This document shows, piece by piece, positions 31,901 to 43,100 of a stretch of 64,000 nucleotides of DNA. The DNA comes from Asterias rubens (Eukaryota > Echinodermata > Asteroidea > Forcipulatida > Asteriidae): positions 13,353,195-13,417,194 of the forward strand of contig NC_047068.1 of the NCBI RefSeq assembly GCF_902459465.1, written 5' to 3'. The position numbers and the translations under genes are program-made. The notes under the pieces are model-generated. The model was not told the origin of the DNA. It ran no database searches and worked only from the letters and a program-made list of their open reading frames with translations. How positions within the stretch are numbered: position 1 is the first letter of the stretch; each line of letters begins with the position of its first letter.

Positions 31901-34900
31901 GTTTTGCGTAGGGCTTATACGCTTGCACTTTTCCATTATTTATCATCAAATATGGGTTCGACGACGCTCTGTGCAAACCATCTATAGAAGCATTGCTAAA
32001 GTGAGTTGACAACAACTGTTTTCTGTTTTCTTGTTTGCAGCGAGGCAATCCTATTTTGAAGCATATCCGTAACATTCCATGGGAGTTTGGTGACATTGTG
32101 CCTGATTATGTGATGGGTAGAACTGTATGTGCACTGTATCTGAGGTAAATATTACATGCTGTTATCAATAAGTCTGAATCAATCTACACATAAATCATCT
32201 CACAGATATTGACTTCACGGGTAAGCCTGGTTAATACTTCCTGTGAATGCTAATGCAATAAAATTGTTGGCGTCCCAGCTCAAAGTTCGTACCGCATTCG
32301 CATTCACTGGAAGTATGACCTGGGTTTTACTCAGCATCTTTCTGGTTCTATATTGAAGGGGCAAATAAAGGCCGCACACATTGGTTGATTAATTGGCTTT
32401 GTGGTGCTTTATTGTGAATTTTAAAAATTGTACTTTGCCTTCAGCCCACCCACAATTGGAACTCTCTTCCTGCTACCCTTCATTTTCAGATGAAGCCTGA
32501 TCTCTTAAAAAATCACCTCAATTCCAATCTGTTTGCTCAACCTTTTTGTAATCTGTTGTTGTTAAGTTAAAGGGGCACACCGGCTGAATTGGGCTATTTG
32601 GGCTACAAAATAGATTAAGATATATGCTGGTCTTTTACCGCTTCGGTTTTTTAAAATAATTTTGCGCTAAATAACGTGATATTTTGATGATTTTTTTTAC
32701 AGCAGCCATCTAAACAAATTTTATTTATGATTCTACACCACTAAATTGCATAAACGGTGAGCTGATGTGCCCCTTTAATTTGTAGATTACGCTTGTATTT
32801 TGTTCATTTGTATTGTTTGTAAAGCGCATTGAGAGGTCTCCCAGAAATGAAATGTGCTCTATAAGAAAGTCTTATTTTTATTTTGTACATTTATGGTTTT
32901 TTTTGTTTTGTTTTGAAGTAGGGGTTCTGTTATCAAACTATTTATTGTTATTCTGAATTTGTTTGTTGTTATAGTTATCAAGTTATTAGTGTTATTCTGA
33001 ATTTTGTTGTTTTTATAGTTATGAAATTATTAGTGTTATTCTGAATTTGTTTGTTGTTATAGTTATGAAATTATTAGTGTTATTCTGAATTTGTTTGTTG
33101 TTATAGTTATCAAGTTATTATTGTTATTCTGAATTTGTTTGTTGTTATAGTTTGAGGTACCACCATCTTAACCCCAACTACATCCACAACAGACTCAAAG
33201 ATCTTGGTCATCACTATGAACTCAGGGTGCTACTCGTACAGGTTGATGTGGTAAGGTCTGCTTGTTTGATTGTCTGATTTGCAGGAAGAGCACCCTCTTT
33301 ACCATTATCTTCCAAACTCTTGTCAGTTCTGTGCTCTTTGCTCCCATGCAATGTAACTATACACTGAAGTCAAATTTCAAATGCAGTATTTCTGCCTTCA
33401 GAATAATCAATTTAAACACTTTTAAATGTTATAAAATAACTTTAGGTTTTAAATCCATTCTTTTTGGTCAAACCACTGACCAGCCAGACTTATTACTTTT
33501 ACCTTTGCATTTTGTTGACAAAGAAGACGATATTTAGAAGTAGGTTTAATCAACAAAGGCAAAATTTTTATTCTGTTGTTAATTTAGTCAAATTTAATTA
33601 TGAATCATAAAGAAAGATTGCGACTGGCTCGAACACAATGCATAAGTTTATCACAAAGTGGAGGTTTACGGTTTACTTAATTATTAATTGTTTCTTAATC
33701 AAGTTTCTATGTTTTGTCCTCTAATTTTTGTTTGTATGTTTGTGGTTTGTTGTGAGTGCATAAGTATGAAGAAAAAAAAAGTGCTTGCACTTAAAAAAAT
33801 AAAAAAAACCAAAACTTTGAAATGTTGATCCTTTTTTTCCTTCAAACTTTGATGGGTATTGTTTTTTCATTCACTGTAAGAGAATGGACTCAGTCAGCTG
33901 TTTGTGTGTTTACCGAGTCTAGTGTGACAGTGTCCATTCTGTGTGTAATTAGACTTTAACTTTTGAATAAAAAAATTAAAATATTTACATTTGTGTATAT
34001 TATATGAGAGCTTGTGTTCGTTTTTAATTTGTTGGACTTTCTCGCTCTTTGATGGGTAGTTTGTGTTTGTTCTAATTTGCTGGACCTTCTCTATTATTTT
34101 GATTAGAAAGATCCACACCATTCACTGAAGGAGCTAGCCCGCATGGCTCTGATGTCAGATTGTACTCTTATACTAGCATGGAGGTAAGTATTACATTCTC
34201 TATTCAGACTTGAATTATGTAGCGTCGTTGTTGTAGACAGAGATTGTAGTTACAACTGGGACCAATTTCGAGGCTCTGCTTTAAATTTTTGTTAAAATTG
34301 TCGTTATGCAAGTCGCCAGACACACAAGGCCTGAAGGCCACTTCAAGGTGTGGGCTACAATCAACTACTTTCCAGGGGCCGTTGCCATGTACTCCTGGGC
34401 TGAAACAGGGTTAACCCCTTTACAGTCCATACGAATGTAGGCTTAGGTACCATCCATCAGGAGCATGGCTGGAAGAGCAGAAAGAACTACCTCCCCAACT
34501 TTTACTGTAAGCGCAGAATCAGCACTTGCGAAGCAGGGAATTCCATGAGTACGTTAAGCATCAAATGATTGATTGGGTAGGAGTTCAGGCTCGGGTTCTC
34601 ATCTTTAAGAGGGCAAGGCCATTACTATTTTGCAAAGGGTTTATCTGGAAAAACTTTAAAGTTTATGGGAAACTTTTGAAGGGCAACTCAGACTGTGGCC
34701 ATTATTATTCCAGACCGGAAATTTTCTAATGCCAATTATAATTGTGTTTGAAAGCACTAATGTAGTGGTGAAATGTCACCGACAAATTTGTGAGTTTGTT
34801 CTCCAGTTTTCATCCATTATATTTGAATTGGTAAAATGAACATCTTTACTGATGTGTTTATTGACGTTCCTTTTTGTATTGATTATTAACTACAGTACTG

Positions 34901-37900
34901 AAGAGGCTGGACGATACTTGGAAACGTACAAGTCATATGAAAATAAGTCAGCTGATGCTTTGAAAGAAAAAATAGACACAGATTACCTATCAAAGGTAAG
35001 CAGATGCATTATGGCATTTCCAGGGTTTGAGACTTTGATGTTAAAGACCTGCTTGAACGAAAATGTCAAGTCGTGAACTTTGCTGAATTCCACTTAAAAT
35101 GTTTTCTATGAATAAGGAAATCGAGTCATATGATTATAAATAGGTTTCAATTGTGTAAAAACAATCATTTTGTATGCCCTTGTCCAGAGCTTTTCTGCGA
35201 GATTTGCGAAAAGCCCCATTACATAATCACTCTCTAAACGTCATAAGTAGATAAAGCCGCTTTGTTGCAGCGTGGATGTATAACAAAGCAAACTCCCACA
35301 AATGACGTCAGCGGCATTGTCCTTTGACGCCCGCTCTCAACGGCAGAAGTGTTTTTAGTTTTTCAAAAACCTTTAGGTAGGGGCCTGATTTTTTACTCGA
35401 TAATTACGAAAAGTTCAGAAGTGAACACATATCAAAATTACATTAAAATGGTGAACAAGTGCATTATAAACAAGTAAAAATACCATTCCTGTTGAAAACA
35501 TTCCGCTCAGGTAGCTGTTTAAAAACATGAAAAAGGGCCTACAATCCCGACCAAAATGCTTGGGCCACCCAATTCCTAACGTTACATAAAACCATTCCCT
35601 GTACACTTCCCCTGACAATAACCATTCTCTCCCCCGTCCGTGCTTAATGTTGACTGGAATGCAGAAGACTGTGCAATCAGAACCAACATTGAAAGGGGGC
35701 AGGGGGGGGGGCCCAAGGAGATATGGCTGGGATTGAAGCATTATGGTTCGGTCATAGAATGCCTCATATAGCCTTAAAAATGGTTTAACTCTTGAGTCTT
35801 TTCCCTCCCTGTTAACTCCCTTTTACCTATGTTTACCTTGTGAAATATTTTGTTTAACTATGTTAACAAAAACCCATATTGTGTACATTGATGCCCTGTA
35901 GTATTGTTGTGTCTCTGCTTCTTTTACTTGGTTATGGGTTTTAAGATAAATTTATATTAATAATTTTGTAATTGTTGATTCATGCTTTTCTGCTTTGAAT
36001 TATAATAATAAAAATATCGAAGTCTTATATAGCGCACGTTTCTACCAAACAAGGTACTCAAGGCGCTGAGTTTTACATTTGTTACACAACACATGGAACC
36101 AACGGCGTTCGTCCCATCTGAAGGACGAAGCAATGGTTAAGTGTCTTGCTTATTAAAAGACACAAGTGTCACAGCTGGGGATTCGAACCCACACTCTGCT
36201 GATCATAAACACCAGAGTTTGAATTCGGTGCTCTTAACCGCTCGGCCATGACACTTCCACAATTTTTTTTTTAAAGTTTTGCCTGGTTTGATTTGTATAA
36301 AATATCTTTTCAGCATTTGTTTAGCTTTTAATAATGTATATAGTGTTCTTACCTTTTTATGGACAAGTTAAATGCTGTTATTTTCATTATAAGTGATAAT
36401 CATGTTGAAATCGGCTCTTGACTAATAATTAAAGATGCCTGGTCTGAATTTCAAAGCAGGCTTGATTATTTTATCCATAACTTCCTTTTGAAACAAAGAT
36501 TGACATTTTAAAAAGCTATTTTTTTTTATAGATTTTAGAACAAATGATTGTGATACCGATATTTCCCACGTCTATCAGCCAGGAACAAATATTATTTTGC
36601 ATGTCAAATTTACGCATGTCAAGACATTGCAAAAGTTTTTGTATTTGATTTTGTTTTGAAACTGCATCATCTGTCAATATTTGTTCGTAGAAAAATAAAT
36701 AATCAAAAGAGTCTTTCGGCAAAAATTGGGTCATGCAACTTTAATAAGCAACCAATATGAAATAGGATTAATTGAAAGTTATGTTCTTTGTAATCCTTGA
36801 AACTATAAAAATTTCTTTTTATTTTTTTAATCAGGCTTTAAAAAACATCAAAAGCACATAGCAACAACATACTTGAAATGTTTAAAACATTACCAAAACA
36901 TTATGGACATACAAAAATACAAATATATTTGCGTATCTCTAATGTCTAAAAGAAAACCTGTGTTTGTTTTGTTCCACAGGTGACCGATGTTTTAAGTACA
37001 GTCAGATCTGTCAATAAGACAGATGCAGTTACATTGGTCTCAACATTTGGGGTAATTGTTCACTCATGTTCATTTCATGTTCATTGTAGTGCAATAAAGT
37101 ACTTAAGAGTTTTGGTTTTTGGTTTAATACTTGTTTGAGATGGTAACATGTACTCCTGTAAGGTTGAGTTTCATATCTATTTCAGAAACCATAGCTCTCA
37201 AACTTTGGTTATCGAGTTCTAATGACCCAGGAACTCGACCAAAAATATCATCCAGTTCGTAATCTCCGCTCTAAATCCAGGTCTCTCTTAGTTTGTCCCT
37301 CGACTTTTACTAAGTTTTATGGGGCCAGAGCTTTTGCAGCAGCAGCAGCAGAATTATGGAATAGTCTTCCGGACAACATAAAACAAGCTCAAACAGTGAA
37401 TTTATTTAAGACATAGTTAAAAACACATTTATTTTTGCAATAGCCTTCAGTACTTCTTTCTGTATCAACTAAATTTTGCTTTTGTATTTACTTCACATCT
37501 CTTTTAACTTTTACTTCTCTTTTGTTTTCATCTCAAAGCGCATAGGGACTTCTCTGTGATTTTGATATGCACTCTACAAAAATGGTTCATTATTATTATT
37601 AATGAGTATTGAGTTCTAATGAGTGTCATGATTGACAGACATGGTGCACTAGAAATGTTTCTATATTATTATTCTATTCCAAAAGTTCACATGTGATAAT
37701 TTATTTTCAAGCAAACTAAACTCTTGGCTTAAAGTAGCGCAAAACTACAAATACCTGGGCACAATAATTGACAATCAATTGAATTGGAGTAATCATTGCT
37801 CAGCGCTCATCACAAAGGGCTGTCGGTTAATGTATTTTTTTGCGTAAATTGAATTATTTTCATGTAGACAGGGAAATTATGATTCTGTTTTACTCATCTG

Positions 37901-39028
37901 TTATTGAGAGTGCTATTACTCATGACTGTGTTGTTTGGTACATTGGAGCAAGAAAACAAGATATTGGTAAAATGGAATTGGTTGTGAAACAAGCATGAAC
38001 CATCCTAGGGATAGACATCGATCTTGATGTAACTTGCGAAGAGAAGGTTCGATCTAAAGCAGAGGCAGTCAAAAGTAACAATGTGAAATGTTTTTTTTAT
38101 CATGTGACTTGTTCCCATTTACAGACATTTGAGAAGATCATCTCAGCATCTCAAGAAGACCTATACCTGTGCCCAGGATTCGGCCCACAGAAGGTATGCA
38201 TTCAAATTAAGGTTAATTTATCCCCCAGAAGCATTTGTACTTGGAACCCATTAGGGCAAGGCACTTGACACTATTTGTAATTACTCAAAAAATAGTTGCC
38301 ATGAAAACTTACTTGGTAATGAGTAATGAAGAGCTGTTGATAGTATAAAACATTGTGAGAGCTGGCTCCCACTGTAGGAACATAGTTTTTGAGAAAGGGG
38401 TAATTTCTCACTCAAATAAAAAAAAAGACTTGGCTGAAGCTCTTTATTTTGAATCTGAAAGCCCACAAGGGTGTTTTTTCTTTCAATATTCTCTTGCAAC
38501 TTCGATGACCGAATGAACCCAATTTTTCACAGGTTTTTTATTTTAATACTTAGTTTGGATACACCAAGTGAGAATATTGGTCTTTGATAATTTCCAAACA
38601 TGTCCAGTGCTTTTAAGGTAATTTAAACAAAAGAAATGTTGTCAGAGTGATAACTAACTAATAATTTTTTAAGTGCATTGAGATTATTTGTTGATGTAAT
38701 GCGCTATGTAAAAATTAGCTATTACTATTGCTCTTGTTTCTACATACAACTCCATCAGAATGAAAAATAATTCACTTCCTAATGAACATATGACATCATC
38801 GAGTGCTTTGCTATTCTGTGCTTCTCCTAGGCAAAGAAACTCTTCAATATCCTTCATGAGCCTTTCTTGAAAGCCAACAAGAAGCCACAGAAGACTTCAG
38901 CAAATGAAAATGAAGAAAAAAAGCAGACTGAAGACAAGACTGAAGAAGTGACAGCAGCAGATGGAGAAAGTGCTGCAGCTGTAGCATCAACATCAACAGA
39001 AACTGCAGCATCCTCTGCTATCTCATGA
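28939..39028 (+). CDS. ERCC1: DNA excision repair protein ERCC1
   Basis: Non-catalytic partner of the XPF nuclease, which makes the 5' incision in nucleotide excision repair and acts in crosslink repair. Ten exons join in phase: 28939-29040, 30220-30584, 31407-31500, 32041-32144, 33151-33250, 34107-34183, 34896-34995, 36980-37051, 38125-38193 and 38831-39028. They encode 426 residues; human ERCC1 has 297. Hallmarks: [20 protein letters not shown] and [13 protein letters not shown] (central XPA-binding domain), [12 protein letters not shown] with both conserved tyrosines, [33 protein letters not shown], and the C-terminal double helix-hairpin-helix [23 protein letters not shown] that binds XPF. 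The start KKLFTIP matches the vertebrate N-terminus. The extra length is a Ser/Thr/Asn-rich linker in exon 2 and a Lys/Glu- then Ala/Ser-rich tail of about 50 residues after LHEPFL. It lies head-to-tail behind NUP85. Confidence 0.97.
29116..29360. repeat. inverted repeat of the 'ggcccaatttcat' family
   Basis: cagggcccaattccatacta on the left; ctctatgaaattgggcccag on the right. Inner arms cttccttgataaaaatagg and its complement. A second, adjacent copy follows at 29425-29625. Confidence 0.8.
29425..29625. repeat. second adjacent copy of the same inverted repeat
   Basis: agggtccaatttcatagagctgctaag at the left, gtttttaccaaggaagaaatttcatgctt at the right; the right outer end is lost. Confidence 0.75.
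29983..30163. repeat. 'ggcctg...ggaggca' repeat, inverted copy
   Basis: Begins aggcctgtatact and contains aatggaggcaattgcc and catcacttggt; reverse of 24072-24242. Confidence 0.65.
30600..30905. repeat. interspersed repeat
   Basis: gttgccagacacacaaggcctgaaggccacttcaaggtgtggg, gggctgaaacagggttacccc and ccatcaggagcc recur almost unchanged at 34311-34515, in a different ERCC1 intron. From 30840 it merges with a SINE-like gaccgggactcaaactcacac segment. Confidence 0.7.
31618..31800. repeat. SINE-like repeat, rearranged
   Basis: ggtactttcccgagttctgtgaa followed by the inverted half ttcacagagcttgggaaagttctgagtatac; member of the 11370-11560 family. Confidence 0.55.
32450..32566 (+). pseudogene. 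non-LTR retrotransposon 3' coding fragment
   Basis: Reads [20 protein letters not shown] then [11 protein letters not shown], a LINE C-terminus. It is split from its 3' end (gcgcattgagaggtctcc, 32825) by the small MITE at 32567-32778. Confidence 0.7.
32567..32778. mobile_element. small MITE with TTAA ends
   Basis: TTAAAGGGGCACACCGGCTG on the left; GAGCTGATGTGCCCCTTTAA on the right. It interrupts a LINE 3' end, so the insertion is younger than that fragment. Confidence 0.75.
32931..33150 (+). repeat. five tandem 44-bp copies of an ERCC1 3' splice site
   Basis: The unit ends with the acceptor tttgttgttatag. These tag ends fall at 32974, 33018, 33062, 33106 and 33150, exactly 44 bases apart; the last is the real acceptor of exon 33151-33250. 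Confidence 0.9.
34311..34515. repeat. interspersed repeat (copy of 30600-30905)
   Basis: Same words in the same order: cgccagacacacaaggcctg, ggggccgttgcca, gggctgaaacagggttaacccc, ccatcaggagcatggctgg. Confidence 0.7.
36006..36256 (-). repeat. tRNA-derived SINE
   Basis: Read on the minus strand: GTGTCATGGCCGAGCGGTTA (A box), then GGGTTCGAATCC (B box), gtgacacttgtgtc and a body ending near gcgctatataag and an AT-rich tail. Copies of the family: 39713-40065 and 57600-58003. Confidence 0.85.
37222..37440 (+). pseudogene. non-LTR retrotransposon 3' coding fragment
   Basis: [20 protein letters not shown] then a stop and LKTHLFLQ: the C-terminus of a LINE reverse transcriptase. A 3' tail ends with tcattattattattaat. 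Confidence 0.8.
37690..38080 (+). pseudogene. non-LTR retrotransposon RT fragment
   Basis: With frameshifts: [34 protein letters not shown], then [20 protein letters not shown] and [20 protein letters not shown]. This is the thumb-side region of a LINE reverse transcriptase, with in-frame stops. It ends 45 bases before an ERCC1 exon. Confidence 0.8.
38255..38617 (+). repeat. MITE family A, diverged full-length copy
   Basis: AAGGCACTTGACACTATTTG to CATGTCCAGTGCTTTTAA, with the central aaaaaaagacttggctgaagctcttta hairpin. In the ERCC1 intron before the last exon. Confidence 0.75.
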
Positions 39029-39564
39029 TGAACAAACACTCCTCGAATTTAGACCAAAGAGCTCATCAAAGTTGCCAATATTTTCACAAAAGCACATCGG
39101 GCATGATGTTTTGCATACGACCAGTGAATTACTTGCCTACCAGGATATGCCATGGAATGTATAAGGTAACTCTATTTTGGAGACAAAGTTGACATAATGC
39201 ACTTTTGTGGATTGGGTTTTCAGTCCCTACTTGAATGCGTTGGTTTCCCTGGAATTTCTTATTGAGCACGAGGGCTAACCGACATACATTTACTGTATTG
39301 GTTTTTAAAGCAAACACACAGATTTCGCACCAAAATATGAGACTAATATATGCCTGTTCCATTGACACCCACGACTTAAAAGTCTAGTCCTCCTGTCGAG
39401 CTGTTTTTACTTAGTTTGATAATTGAGGAAATATTTGATACTTAGTATTTTACTCGTCTGTTCAATTCACATTTTCAATAATACATTTCTAATTTATGAG
39501 TTTGTGGTTAGAATTTAGTGATAGAAATGAACAGTGCACGAATGAAATATTCAGGGAAAAGAAG

Positions 39565-39570
39565 AAATAA
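39565..39570 (+). terminator. polyadenylation signal AATAAA (ERCC1)
   Basis: AATAAA about 540 bases beyond the ERCC1 stop. Position-based inference. Confidence 0.5.
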
Positions 39571-39712
39571 AATGTTGTTTATTTTTATTGAAACCATATC
39601 TTGATTGAATTCATTTTATTGTTGCCAGTGCTTATGATGTATTTTATTATAAACTGTGGCTTCTAGTGCTCATACATGCACATGATGCTCAAGTTGCTTC
39701 AATATTCAGTAG

Positions 39713-40065
39713 AGTGTCATGGCCGAGTGGTTAGAAGCATCGAATTCAAGTTCTGGTGCTAATTCACCGGAGTGAGGGTTCGAATCCAGGTCGTGGCACT
39801 TGTGTCCTTGAGCAAGATACTTTACTGTAATTGCTTCTCTTCACCCAGGGGTATAAATGGCCCAGTACCTGCGAGGGTAGGGGTTGATATCGATATTGTG
39901 TATGAAAAAGCCACAAGCGCCTTACAGGCAGCTCAGGGCTGTATACTCCCTTGGGAGCTGAGAAACATTACAGGGATGTTATTGGCCCTATGACCAGGGC
40001 ACTAATGTAAAGAGCATTGATACGGTTATTGTGAAATGCGCTATATAAGAATTTGTTATTGTTAT
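39713..40065 (+). repeat. tRNA-derived SINE, near full-length
   Basis: Head GTGTCATGGCCGAGTGGTTA (A box) and GGGTTCGAATCC (B box), then a body that ends gaaatgcgctatataag and (ATTTGTT)n. It lies between the converging ERCC1 and TSR3 3' ends. Confidence 0.9.
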
Positions 40066-40170
40066 TTTCCTGCAAGGATTATGTGGGACTACGTTTTTGA
40101 TTTATGAGACCTCCTCCTTTTACATAGCACCATGGTTTTTAAGGTTTTTGAGAGTTGACTATTGGGGGCC

Positions 40171-43100
40171 CTATTCTTTCGTAATGCTAATGCATTCTAA
40201 TGATTCACTGATTTCATCGGACAAACCCTCCTTCAGTTTTTCACTCTGAGTTCTTAAGATCTCATCCTTGCCGTGAGTCCTCTCTTCATTGAGAGAAGCG
40301 GTTTGTCTAGTAAGGTCCGAGTCACTGCATTTGTTCTGAAGATCATCCCGTCGCTTTTGAATTGTTCCACTCTCTACATTGGCAGCATCTCCATCTGCTG
40401 GATGATCTAAAGATTCTCTAGGGATGTTCGAGTCTTTCTTCTTGATGCTTCTTGCCTCTGCCCCATCCATTTTATCTTCTGTGTCTCCTTTCACAATTTG
40501 TGGCTGCTCCTCATCCACGACATCTTGATCTTCTGCATCGTTGTCCGCATCATCATCTTCACTTTCCTCATCGTCCTCCTCGTCGACCTCCTCTTCTTCT
40601 TCAGAGTCCTCCTCTGAGGAGTCTCCGGACTCTGAATCTGGCATCGAGTACTGAGGTTGCCGATTCAAATTACAAGTTTCCTTCTCCATGTCAAGGTCCA
40701 TAAGATCTGAAATGAAGAAAAAATTTAACATCAACTAAGGAAGATAAAACCATATATAGAAGGCCCCAAACAGCAGAGTAGAGTTTTTAAAACCAAACAT
40801 AAATGTATGTTAACAGGCTTTGTGCTAACAATCTTTTGCGCTCTATCAAGATTTACTGCTTTGAGCTCAAAGTTCAGGTTTTTTTAAACTGCCAATCACA
40901 TCCCTGAATGGGACTTTTAGTGTTCACACTTTCAAGATGGAAGTTTCAAATGGTCCATCATACTTTGAGAATATATACCCTACATGTACATAGACCAACA
41001 GATTAATGTAAACCAAGTCCAAATTTGACACATTTTAATTTTTTTGTGTGATGTCACAATACAAGTCACTTAGATCTGACAACTCGGCTTTAGATGAATC
41101 GTAGTGCTTTGTGAATGTGAAAGCGAACCCAGGCCGATCAGTGAGAAATGTGGCACCAAGCCCCAGTGTATGCAGTAAACCCCTTCTCTTCCTGTCGAAC
41201 GATACAGCAGCTGCTATGCCAAATATAAAACGGACACCACGTGTTAAAAGCAGAGAGATGCAAATGAAGGGGCAAGGTAGTTGTCGATTACACACAGTGA
41301 TATCACCACTTCCTGCTGGCTGACTCAGAGTGGCTGTAGCCTCCCACACTCTTGAAAACAATCGAGAACTGCGGACAGCCACAATCTAATTAAGGGGATA
41401 TTCTGGTCAGAAGATTTGTTTGTTCTTTTTTTTTAAAGATCAGAAAGATATGATCAAAAGTCATCCTGTGATTGTAAGAGAATGTTGCACATCATTGGGG
41501 AAGCCTGACCTTTTCTAAACATCAATCGTCAGAGGCTACTGTCCGTTGACGCAACAACCGTCGACTTCTCTTGGGTTGTGTGATTTTGCGTGAATTTTTT
41601 TTAATTACTCTTTATAGGTAGGGTCATCATTTGGTTGTCAACGTAATGATGATTTACAGGCAAAATTATCAAGAAAGATACAATAAATGTGAAGGTTTAG
41701 CTTTCTACTTGTTGAGAAAACAGGAAAAAACTGTCTCGGTATAATAAAAAACAATGAATCCATCTACAAATAGCGAGGTGACTGCAGGTACCAACCGCAT
41801 CTCTGGCTGCAGCATTTAGCATGTTTAGATACGGACACCACAGATATTTGAATCTCTAAAACTTGCCTTTAGGTGAGTTCTTGTCTTGGTTCAAGACTCT
41901 CCTGGATTTGTCACAAGAGGGCGCGCTATCAACCATGAACTGCTATCACTCCGAGAACTGCTATCAGTTCTTGGAGTGATAGCGGTTCGTGGTTGATAGT
42001 GTGTTGGCCCTCTTGTGACAAATCCAGGAGAGTCTTGATTTATTGACATACTTTTATGTTGATTTCTGATCGTTGGGGCATAATTTCGCATGATGTTCTT
42101 TGTGACCTTTATAAAAAGAAGGCTTTTGGATTAGAACTACACTTTTTATTTTTTGGGGAGGTTCATTACCTTTAACCCTTACGAGAATCTTTTCATCTGT
42201 CAGAATATTTCATCTATTTTATTTCAAGATCGAGACCTTCACACTAAGATTAGAATGCCTGACCCATACCAAGGTTAACGTTAACGTTAACGTTAACATG
42301 GCTGAACTGGCTGTGCAGTCCATCAAACCAAGGGAGAAGGATTGTGGAGAACTAGTTTGGGGTCAGTTAAAGGCACTGGATACCTTTGGTAATTGTCAAA
42401 GACCAGTATTCTCATTGGTGTATCCCAACATATGCATAAAATAACAAACCTGTGACAATTTTGATGTAATTGGTCATCAAAGTGAAAGAGAATTATGAAC
42501 GAAAAAACGTCTTTGTTGCACAAATTAGTGTGCTTTAGATAAGATGCCTACTTAATATTTGAGTAAGAAATTACCTCTTTTTCAAAAACTATGACACTTC
42601 AGAGGGAGCTTTTTTTTTCACATGTGTTGTACTACCAACAGCTCTCCTTTGCTCGTTACCAAGTAAATTTGTTTGCTAGCAAATTATTTTAGTAATTACC
42701 AATAGTGTCCAGCACCTTTAAATGATGCAATGATGCATCAAGGATAAAGAATATTGCTTTTGGTTTTACACGCACCTCCTACACCTATTTGTTGTTGATA
42801 ATATTGTATACTGTAATACACTGAGGGTCAACCTTTTTTGCAGTTAAAAATGACGTCTTCTTTTTATAAATGTTAAATGACAGCTTTTCCCAGACTAGAA
42901 GGACATGACAGGAACCGGGACTCTGGTGTATGTAATACAAAGCACTGCGTTATTTCTGAATGCTATTCTGGTAGTTATTTAAAGGCAGTGGACACTATTG
43001 GTAATTGTCAAATACTAGCCTTCACAGTTGGTGTATCTCAACATATGCATAAAATAACAAACCTGTGAAAATTTGAGCTCAATCGGTCATCGAACTTGCG

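Noticed and set aside
39717-39800. possible functional tRNA gene (A and B boxes)
   Set aside because: The same head with body and tail recurs at 36006 and 57600, so it is a SINE; the cloverleaf is imperfect.
40452-40703. 83-codon proline/histidine-rich plus-strand frame
   Set aside because: It is the complement of the acidic Asp/Glu codons of the TSR3 tail.
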